Positions 1 through 6,096 of a DNA stretch of 10,578 bases are shown in pieces. The notes beneath the pieces were generated by a model, which saw only the letters and a program-made list of their open reading frames with translations, did no database searches and was not told the DNA's origin. The stretch is from positions 1 through 10,578 of the forward strand of contig PJAB01002085.1 of the NCBI GenBank assembly GCA_002887195.1. Direction: 5' to 3'. Source of the DNA: Chrysochromulina parva (Eukaryota; Haptophyta; Prymnesiales; Chrysochromulinaceae). Made by a program: the position numbers and the translations under genes. Every line of letters begins with the position of its first letter. The stretch's first letter is position 1.

Positions 1-275
1 TCGAGGGCGCCATTCGAGCTGCGCAACTTTGCCGAGCCAGCGAGGCTGCAGATGTACCTTTGAAGGCATGCCGAGCAGATTAGGTGGCCCTCGGGGCAGG
101 CGAGCCCGCGGAGCGTGATGACCTCCTCGAGGCAGATGAGGCACAGTGCTCGCGTGGCGGCCGCTCTATCGTGCGACAGCGTGACCTCCTCTCCGTCTCG
201 CGCTCGCATGCATATTTGCTCAATGTGTTTGGCCTTCTTCGCCCAGAACACGATCGTCTTGCCCGACAGGCTCAT
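1..275 (-). CDS. RING-type zinc-finger protein, 5' part, cut by the window edge
   Basis: This is the N-terminal 91 residues of a protein that continues past the left edge. Residues 45-70 form a RING-like pattern, C45-x2-C48-x11-C60-x3-H64-x2-C67-x2-C70, in the context CLICLEE...ACPEGHLICSAC. The last pair of zinc ligands would lie outside the window. RING domains usually act as E3 ubiquitin ligases by recruiting an E2 enzyme; that role is inferred here. The start is the ATG at 273-275, the first in-frame ATG after an in-frame stop near 369-371; its Kozak context is weak (T at -3). The first 40 residues show no signal peptide or known domain. A U-box or another treble-clef finger is possible, but the Cys/His spacing fits RING better. 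Confidence 0.72.
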   Translation of the reverse strand, partial: MSLSGKTIVFWAKKAKHIEQICMRARDGEEVTLSHDRAAATRALCLICLEEVITLRGLACPEGHLICSACLQRYICSLAGSAKLRSSNGAL

Positions 276-982
276 AGAGTTGCTCACAACGCAGTGCCGC
301 CCGCCCGCCCGCCCGCGTCGCGCGTCGCGGCGGCTCGATGCCACGCAAAAAAGAACTGAACTCTCAATTCATTCATATGAATACACAATTCATTCACAAC
401 ACTACATACGTGCCTCGCACACGCCACACTCGCTTCATTCTTATGCTCGCGACGTGCAACGCGTACCGCGCTCACAGACACGGTTCAGAAGTCGCCATTC
501 CCCGGGTCAACCCCGGGTCTGAACCCGTGCAACCACCTCGCCTGACTGGCGTGTGGACCGTGGCGGGCACACATACAGACAGCTCACACCTCTGACGAGC
601 CTCATATCCACACCTGACAAACACAAGTAGTTTTTAGACGACCTTAGTTTCACCGCGGTTACCGCATGAAATTGAACGATCCGATGTGATCCCACGTTGA
701 ACGTCGGTGGTGGTCGGACGTTGCGGTAACCGGTATGATCCCCGCGCCGTGTCGAACCCGTCTTGGCCGTCATCCGCATTTTTCCATTCGATTTTTTCTT
801 CGAATGCAGAATGGTCTCTTACTACTAACATACATTTCCAACGAGCGATGCTGCCGTGCGGAAACACACGTTCGTCCGACGCCTCACAGTATGTCGTGTC
901 CACGTGCACGCTCACTCGACACTCGTCGCGTCACGCATCACAACAGCGCACATCTAGAAGAAACGAGGCGCGCGCTGCAAGC
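276..982. other. Intergenic region between the RING gene and the coiled-coil gene
   Basis: These 707 bases hold no convincing gene. The region should contain the promoter of the RING gene and the 3' end of the coiled-coil gene, both on the minus strand. It is richer in A/T than its flanks around 345-440. It contains a 12-base palindrome at 371-382, two copies of CCCCGGGTC 11 bases apart (500 and 511), and an 11-base inverted repeat (656-666 and 722-732). Open frames here, such as minus 634-915, start at non-ATG codons and encode sequence without protein-like features. Confidence 0.6.
656..732. repeat. Inverted repeat, 11-bp perfect arms
   Basis: CGGTTACCGCA at 656-666 is the exact reverse complement of TGCGGTAACCG at 722-732, with 55 bases between. 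Inside the loop, ACGTTGAACGT (694-704) is itself an inverted repeat around one base. It lies downstream of the stop of the coiled-coil gene (983, minus strand), so it may form a hairpin in the 3' region of that transcript. It could also be the ends of a tiny degenerate element, although no target duplication is visible. Confidence 0.5.
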
Positions 983-1738
983 TCAGGTCGCATTGGCCGC
1001 CGACTGCATCGCCGTGCGCCACGCATCCTCCTTGGCCGTGATCTGCTCTTTGCGCGCTTTTATGCACGCCTCAGCTTGCTTCGCCTTACGCTCGCAGTCG
1101 AGCTCGACCTCGCGCGCGTACTTCTCTCGCTCTTCCCTGACCCGCACGCGCGCTTTCCAGCTCTCTTCGAGTCGTCGTTCCGCCTCAACGCGCATACGCT
1201 CGAGCTGCACCCGCTTCTCCTCCGCCTTGGCCAGTCGGCGCTCCTCTGCCTTGCGCTGCGCGTCCTCGAGCCGGTCGTTGCGTGCCTGGAGCGCCTCTTG
1301 GAATTTCGCGCCCGCGGAGCCTTGGCGCGCCTGCAGCGCGAGCGCACGCCGCGCGACCTCTGCCTCACACTCCTGCTTGTGCTGCTCCATGCGCACCTCC
1401 TTGACGTGCCACGCCTCAGCCATCTTCTTCTCGTGAGCCGCCGCTGCCGCATCGCAGTTCTTGATGCACTTCTCTCGCTCAACCTTCCACACGTTCACGA
1501 CCTCGTTCGCCTTCTTGTAAGCCTCCTGCCGCTTGATCTCGACCACCTTGTCCGCCTCCTCCCAGCGCTTCTTGAGGTCTTGGAGCTGTTGCTGTGCCTT
1601 CTGCTCTCGTGCCATTTCGGCGGCCGCCCGAGCCTCTCGCGCCTTGCGATCCGCCTCGACCTGTGCCAAGCGCTTTTCACGTGCGAGCCGCGCCTGCTCC
1701 ATAAGCATCTCTTTGACCCCGCCGGGCTTGACGGTCAT
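983..1738 (-). CDS. Highly charged coiled-coil protein, function unknown
   Basis: The 251-residue product is almost entirely predicted helix, built from Ala, Glu, Arg, Lys and Gln, with a likely break at a Gly-Ser-Ala-Gly patch around residues 140-143. Aromatic residues recur within the helix in phrases such as KRWEEADKVVE, NVWKVERE, EAWHVKEV and ESWKARVRVREE. There are no membrane segments or catalytic motifs. Such proteins act as coiled-coil scaffolds or rigid single helices, often in cytoskeleton, basal body or axoneme; that role is inference from composition and the neighbouring dynein-docking-like gene. The start is the ATG at 1736-1738 (ACAATG, A at -3). The frame stays open upstream without another ATG. 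An alternative start in an upstream exon is possible: ATG at 2048-2050, donor GTAAGT at 1981, and an AG acceptor ending at 1766 would join in phase and add 32 residues. Confidence 0.75.
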   Translation of the reverse strand: MTVKPGGVKEMLMEQARLAREKRLAQVEADRKAREARAAAEMAREQKAQQQLQDLKKRWEEADKVVEIKRQEAYKKANEVVNVWKVEREKCIKNCDAAAAAHEKKMAEAWHVKEVRMEQHKQECEAEVARRALALQARQGSAGAKFQEALQARNDRLEDAQRKAEERRLAKAEEKRVQLERMRVEAERRLEESWKARVRVREEREKYAREVELDCERKAKQAEACIKARKEQITAKEDAWRTAMQSAANAT

Positions 1739-2131
1739 TGTGGCCTTCGAGTTGGCCTTCGTCACCTTTTCTACCGCGAACGTCTCGTAAGAAAAACAGT
1801 CGTTTCGAGATTCGTCACGGTCTCGATGATTTCTTATGTTTCAGAACATTTCGCAATCCAGTCGAGTACTAGAATCTAGTCTCGTCAGTTCGGAGTGCAA
1901 GTGTGACTGAGACATCCGCACGATGTTTTGTGGGAGTCAAGTCAAGGCTCAAGCGGGGGAGCGCGGAAGAAATTGACTTACCACGAAAACGCAAGCGCGC
2001 GAGAAGGCAGAAGGGAGGGTCGCGTTGTGATGTCGGGAATACCAGACCATCTTCGCCGACTTTTTTTCAGGACGATTTCCAGGTCTTGTCCAGGTCTTAT
2101 GAATTGAAGAACACAGGTTAATGCTGTCCGA
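1739..2131. other. Intergenic region with a possible upstream exon of the coiled-coil gene
   Basis: This 393-base stretch lies between two minus-strand genes and should carry the promoter and 5' UTR of the coiled-coil gene and the 3' end of the dynein-docking-like gene. On the minus strand a canonical donor GTAAGT occurs at 1981-1976. It is preceded by an ATG at 2050 in good context (AAGATGG) and 23 codons without a stop. A pyrimidine-rich run, TGTTTTTCTTAC, lies near 1787-1798, before several AG dinucleotides. Either a 5' UTR intron or an extra first coding exon would fit; neither is proven. Confidence 0.4.
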
Positions 2132-2360
2132 CTACGTCCTCGCGTCGTACCCTTTGATCCCCTTCGGCCCACCATTCGAGGAGCGCGGCGTGCTGGTGCT
2201 TGGTCGGGCGGTCGTCGGCGGTCGTGGGATGCCGCTCCGGGCGGTGGCGGTGGATGGGCGCTCGACGGATACGGAGGACGACGACTCCTGCCGCAGCGTA
2301 GGCGCCGCCGCCCGAGCGGACGCACTGCCACCCGGCTGGCCGACACTCCTGCGGATGAAG

Positions 2361-2398
<38 letters not shown>

Positions 2399-4609
2399 CT
2401 CGCGCGTAGCCGCCGCCGCCGCCGCCGCCGTTGCCTCTCGCTCTCGCTCACGAGCGAGGCCAAACTCGGCGCCTCGGAGTGCAGACGACCCTAGCCTGCC
2501 TGTCCGGGCAGTGAGGGCTGGTGTCCCCGCCGCGACGGATCCCGACGGCAGCCCGAGAGCCGTCGCGCGTAGCCCCGCGCGCTCCTCGCGCCACCGGTTG
2601 ATCTCGGCGAACGTGAGGTCGACGGTTTCGTCAAACGAGCTCAGCATCGCGGCGAGCACCTCGCGCGGCGACGAGTCGGATCGTACGCGCACGTTGTGGG
2701 GCGCTTGCAGCCACCTAGGGGGGGGCTCACCCGCCGTCAGGAGGGCGTCCCTCGTCGGGCTTCGTCCAGGGCTGCCGCCACCGGAATAGGCTGTCAGCGG
2801 TCTCATCGGTCTCTCCGCCACCAAGGCCTCGGTCGCCTCCTCGGCCCGTCGATGCACGTCCATCTCCATCGCGAGCTCGATCGCCTCTTCGTCCGCCGCG
2901 GAGAGCTCCGGCACAGTGGCGGCCGCCGTGCCCATCAACGGCAGCGGCTGCTGGGTGGCTGCCTCTAACTGCTCTATGACAGCGACGAGCGTCCCTTCGC
3001 ATTGCGAGAGCAATTGGACTGCGGCCACCGCCTCCTGCAGCACGGGCGTGTGCACGAATGCATCCGCCTCTGTGGCGGCGCCGTAGGCCTCCCCCATCGC
3101 TGGCCCCGCCGCTGGCCCCGCCGCTGGCCCCGCCGCTGGCCCCGCCGCTGGCCCCGCCACTGGCCCCGCTGCTGGCCCCGCCGCTGGCCCCGCCGTGCCC
3201 GTCGCAGCGCCCGTCGCAGCGCCCGTCGCAGCGCCCGTCGCAGCGCCCGTCACAGCGCCCGTCACAGCGCCCGTCACAGCGCCCGTCCGTCGCTCGGTTA
3301 AGCTGGCTCGGGAGATCGCACCTCGGGGCTCCTCCTGCGGCGCGGCGCCGGAAGCGCCCGACACAGCGCCCGTCGCGTTCGGGGGGAGCGCTGCGAGACG
3401 GTTCCCGATCTGCAAGACGCCGACGCGCGCGCGCATCAGGAGCGCGCACACCGCGTCCACACGCACCTGCCGCTTGGCGACCACAGCCTGCAGCGCGTCA
3501 TCCTTCTCCATGATGTGATTGTACACGTGCCGCCGCTTCGAGAGTTCTGTGTCCACGCCTCCTCTCCCTTCCTCGTACCGAGTGCTGATGCTGGCACGCA
3601 GGTCGATGAGCGCCTCGTGGCGCGCGATCACGTCGATCTTGGCCTGCTCCATCCGCGTGCCCGCCTGCTGCTGCATCACGATCCTCTGTACGAGCGCATC
3701 GACCTCTTCGAAGCCCATCAGTTGCTGCACCCGCTCGAACTGTGCCTCCAGCCGCTGCAGCTGGCGACTCACCTGCTGACTCTGGAGCAGCTGCATGTTG
3801 TCGTTGACGGTCTCCTCCGCCTTTGCGCGTGCCTCTTCGCGCCGCCGCTCCGCGAGCGTCTCTTCGATCGCCCCACCCTCGCGCTTGCTCGCCTTTTTGA
3901 TGCGCGCCGCCACCTGATGCCGCTTGCTCTCGAGCATCTGACGAACCTTGGATTGGTGCTCGGCCACGCGCATCTGCGTGGTGATCGTGTGCTGTGCGTT
4001 CCACGCCATGTGCAGGATCGGCCCGTTGTTCACCTCCTGCTTCTTCCTGCGCATCTCCACCTCCTTGGCTTGCTTGAGCAACTCCTCCTTTGCATCCTCG
4101 CAGCCGGCCTTGGCTTCCTTGTACCGCTGGGTCATCATTTCGAGCGTAAGGCCGTACTCGACCTGCTCGTCGGCGAGCTGCTCCATCTGCGCCACGCGCG
4201 CAAGCGTGTCGGCGTGCCGCGCCACGCGCTCGGCCGCCTGCCGCTTCTCCTGCGCCGTGTCGCGTGCGGCCTTCAGCAACAGCTGATACTCCGCCTCCAA
4301 CGCGGCGAGCTTAGATTCGCGCCGCAGCGTGGTGTTCTTGAACGTACCGAACTCGATGCGCCGCTGCGCCGTCTCCTCCTGCGCGGCAAGGAGGTCAAGC
4401 TTCTCGTTGTCCTCTGCCATCGCTGTCGGGTCGGGCTCGTTGCCGAGCAGCACAGCAGGGTCGTACACATCGATTGCCGAACGGACCACCGCAGTTTTGC
4501 TCGCTGGCGAACCTGCCTGCAGACGCAGTACCTGCACCTCTCGTAGGATTTCGCGCACGCTCTCCTCGACTGCCGCCACCCTTTCGGGCGTGACCGAGAG
4601 GACTGGCAT
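2132..4609 (-). CDS. Coiled-coil protein, outer dynein arm docking complex (CCDC151/ODAD3)-like, with repeat-rich C-terminal half
   Basis: The protein has 825 residues from the ATG at 4607-4609 (ACAATG, A at -3). Roughly residues 10-410 are charged coiled coil. At about 291-327 the phrase FERVQQLMGFEEVDALVQR followed by a Gln-rich helix resembles the conserved 'F..I...TG..D...LV.RF..Q' segment of the ODAD1/CCDC63/CCDC151 docking-complex family, which anchors outer dynein arms on doublet microtubules. Residues about 442-505 are low-complexity TGAV/TGAA and GPAA tetrapeptide repeats. A helical segment follows, then a disordered tail with short poly-Ala, 12 consecutive Gly, and a Ser/Pro/Arg-rich end holding SGIP at 792-795, a candidate EB1-binding SxIP motif. 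The tail is much longer than usual for the family. Family assignment is by motif memory only; another axonemal coiled-coil family is possible. Confidence 0.75.
2363..2425. repeat. GCC trinucleotide tracts encoding poly-Gly and poly-Ala
   Basis: Twelve uninterrupted GCC units (2363-2398) encode 12 Gly on the minus strand. After nine bases, a second run (2408-2425) encodes six Ala. Both lie in the disordered C-terminal tail of the ODAD3-like protein. Being multiples of three, they can change length without shifting the frame. Confidence 0.85.
3099..3194. repeat. 12-bp tandem array A (8 units) encoding GPAA
   Basis: Eight tandem copies of a 12-base unit (GCTGGCCCCGCC on the plus strand) run without gaps. 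Only the unit at 3159 differs. Read on the minus strand they encode a Gly-Pro-Ala-Ala repeat with one Val variant. The array lies inside the ODAD3-like gene and directly abuts a second, unrelated 12-base array. Confidence 0.9.
3195..3287. repeat. 12-bp tandem array B (7 units plus a partial) encoding TGAV/TGAA
   Basis: Seven copies of GCGCCCGTCGCA or GCGCCCGTCACA are followed by a partial unit. The first four units end in GCA and the next three in ACA, so two subtypes have expanded as blocks. On the minus strand they read Thr-Gly-Ala-Ala or Thr-Gly-Ala-Val. A lone related unit around 3365-3376 encodes another TGAV, perhaps the founder copy. Confidence 0.9.
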
Positions 4610-4726
4610 TGTCACCTTGGCTGGCAAGGGGCTGGGAGTGCCTAGTGTGTCTTGCTGTGTGGCTGGCTGGCAGTCCAAGGCTCCAAGCAGACCAAGCAGT
4701 TCACCCTACAGCGACGCCGCGACCTC

Positions 4727-4741
4727 AATTCATCATGAATT
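4727..4741. promoter_or_regulatory. 15-base palindrome upstream of the ODAD3-like gene
   Basis: AATTCATCATGAATT is a perfect palindrome around a central C, about 118 bases upstream of the ATG at 4609. The region 4610-4853 (244 bases) otherwise shows no gene and should hold the promoter. The similar ATTCATATGAAT (371-382) lies about 96 bases upstream of the RING gene. A shared factor-binding site is speculative. Confidence 0.3.
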
Positions 4742-4853
4742 CCGGTGTGAATGAACGATGTAAATGACGGCTCACGTCCACCCGACACACGGTCACCTCT
4801 CACTGCAACCTCTCACCTGGGTGTCACGCAAGCCCAAAAACGCCGCCTTCAGC

Positions 4854-5684
4854 TCAATAGAATTTGCGCTGGCGCTTCTCACTTTTCCCAGCAGCCGTAG
4901 CCAGCCAGCGCTTGCCGACTGGCTGCTTCTCTTCACCATCGTCTCGCTCAGAAGCATCCACGGAGCGTGGAGCATCTGCGGCGGTCGGCTTGCATGCAGG
5001 TACCGTCCGAGAGGCGAACTCGGCGGCAACGGCCCGTGGAGCCTCTCCTCTCGCCGCTGCCTCGGCTAGCGCCCGCTTCTCTTTGCCAGAGAGTCGCCAC
5101 ACGGCCTTGCCTTCAACTCTGGACTGTAGCGGTGCCTCGCGCGCAGCTTGCTGCATCGCGGACACCTTTGCAGTGGCAGACGAGATGGATGCACTTGCCC
5201 GCGTAGCATCACGCACCTGTGCCAATTCATCTGCCGCTGGCGACGCCGGATCGTGCTCGCGGTGTGCCGCAAGATTGCGTTCTGCTAATGCACGAAACGA
5301 CTCCTTCTTGGAGACAGCGGCGGTGGAAAACGCAGCGCTGCCAGTCGTCGTCGTCGGAAAATCGCCACCACCCCGCTTGTTTGCCCTCTTCATGTGATTG
5401 CGCCATCGCCCGAACCCGACGATTTTTGATCTGCAGCCGGCGCAAGTATACGTTGCAGTCGAAGGATCATCACCATCCCTGCCTTGCAGTGCACATCTAG
5501 AGCGGTCCAGAGCAACAGCATCGCGTTCGAGCTGCTGGTGCTGGTGCTTCATGTTGGCAGCGTGGAGCAGCTTTGGATGATTCGGTGGATGATCGAGCGA
5601 TCGGTAGTGGTCTGCCTTCTTACGCGTGCAGGCAGCGCCAAACTGGCACAGCGGCTGGCCGGGTGCTCGTTGATAATGGGTCAT
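4854..5684 (-). CDS. PBZ-type (poly-ADP-ribose-binding) zinc-finger protein
   Basis: The 276-residue product has a near-perfect PBZ finger at residues 13-32: C13-x5-C19-x6-H26-x5-H32-P, with the hallmark CxFGxxCxR. PBZ fingers, known from APLF and CHFR, bind poly(ADP-ribose), so a nuclear role in DNA damage or checkpoint signalling is likely but inferred. Residues 81-97 (C81-x2-C84-x12-H97) look like a C2H2 finger, but the expected second His, four residues on, is Ala. Around residues 198-229, LSGKEKRALAEAAARGEAPRAVAAEF has weak helix-turn-helix-like spacing. The rest is Ala/Ser/Arg-rich and probably disordered, ending in a basic KRQRKFY tail suited to nuclear import. The start is the ATG at 5682-5684. 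The frame is open 23 codons further up to GTG at 5753, just below an in-frame stop, but without an ATG. Confidence 0.75.
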   Translation of the reverse strand: MTHYQRAPGQPLCQFGAACTRKKADHYRSLDHPPNHPKLLHAANMKHQHQQLERDAVALDRSRCALQGRDGDDPSTATYTCAGCRSKIVGFGRWRNHMKRANKRGGGDFPTTTTGSAAFSTAAVSKKESFRALAERNLAAHREHDPASPAADELAQVRDATRASASISSATAKVSAMQQAAREAPLQSRVEGKAVWRLSGKEKRALAEAAARGEAPRAVAAEFASRTVPACKPTAADAPRSVDASERDDGEEKQPVGKRWLATAAGKSEKRQRKFY

Positions 5685-6096
5685 GTGCTCGACCGGCCGG
5701 CGGCGACGAGGACGCGATCTATTTTCGGCCCGAGGGGAACTCACGAAACTCACAACCGAACCGACTCAACGACCGCGCCACGACCCCGCGTGCCAACCCA
5801 GCGGCCGACTCAGAAGAGGCCGCCCCCTAAACGGTCGCATAGTTTTTTTCGTTCATTATATCTCAACCCGTAAGTATCATCACAGGGTCAGTTGAGTTCG
5901 GTCAGCGTCCGGTCAGCGCGCTCTGCGGTACTTATTGTGCAGCATGGTGCCGAAGCTCGAATTGTCAGTGCCGATCGCGCGCTACAGCGCCGTTTCGTTT
6001 ACAGTTTCACGGAGACTTCTTTTTGTCAACAGACGATGAAAAAAGGCGTGAGCGCGCAGTCCGTCAGGTGCCACACGCACCTGCACTGGATCAACG
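5685..6096. promoter_or_regulatory. Divergent promoter region between the PBZ and Ser/Pro-rich genes
   Basis: The two flanking genes point away from each other, so this 412-base stretch must hold both promoters. It includes the most AT-rich patch nearby, with a T-run and TTCATTATAT around 5842-5861, which could serve core-promoter binding; no classical TATA box is certain. A strong splice donor, GTAAGTAT, at 5870 and an acceptor, TTTTTGTCAACAG, ending at 6032 suggest a leader intron in the plus-strand gene. Confidence 0.5.
5870..6032 (+). other. Candidate 5' UTR intron of the Ser/Pro-rich gene
   Basis: GTAAGTAT is a near-consensus donor, and CTTCTTTTTGTCAACAG a good pyrimidine-rich acceptor, 163 bases in all. 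Removing it would leave a short leader before the ATG at 6097. An out-of-frame ATG at 6036 would then open a 38-codon upstream reading frame overlapping the true start, which could lower translation. No transcript evidence is available. Confidence 0.35.

Noticed and set aside
500..530. tRNA-like or terminator-like CCCGGGT repeats
   Set aside because: The short GC-rich repeats do not extend into a cloverleaf, and no T-arm or anticodon arm could be placed.
507..915. Two minus-strand open frames in the left intergenic region
   Set aside because: They have no recognisable composition or motif; the 634-915 frame starts at GTG, and the two overlap each other in different frames.
707..1879. Long plus-strand open frame of 390 residues
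   Set aside because: It is antisense to the coiled-coil gene. Its Leu/Arg-rich, low-information sequence is what the reverse of Glu/Lys/Arg codons gives, and no domain is visible.
2727..3513. Several repeat proteins on both strands (DGRC/GGAS, APPL and QRPS repeats)
   Set aside because: The 12-base arrays lack stops in several frames. Only the minus-strand frame joined to the coiled-coil domain makes sense.
3515..4546. Plus-strand open frame of 343 residues
   Set aside because: It is antisense to the coiled-coil half of the ODAD3-like gene, rich in Leu/His/Arg, with no domain or protein-like pattern.
4610..4678. Upstream extension of the ODAD3-like gene to TTG at 4678
   Set aside because: A TTG start is unlikely in a nuclear gene; the first in-frame ATG, at 4609, has A at -3.
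5685..5753. Upstream extension of the PBZ gene to GTG at 5753
   Set aside because: No ATG lies in this stretch, and eukaryotic genes rarely start at GTG; the ATG at 5684 keeps the whole zinc finger.
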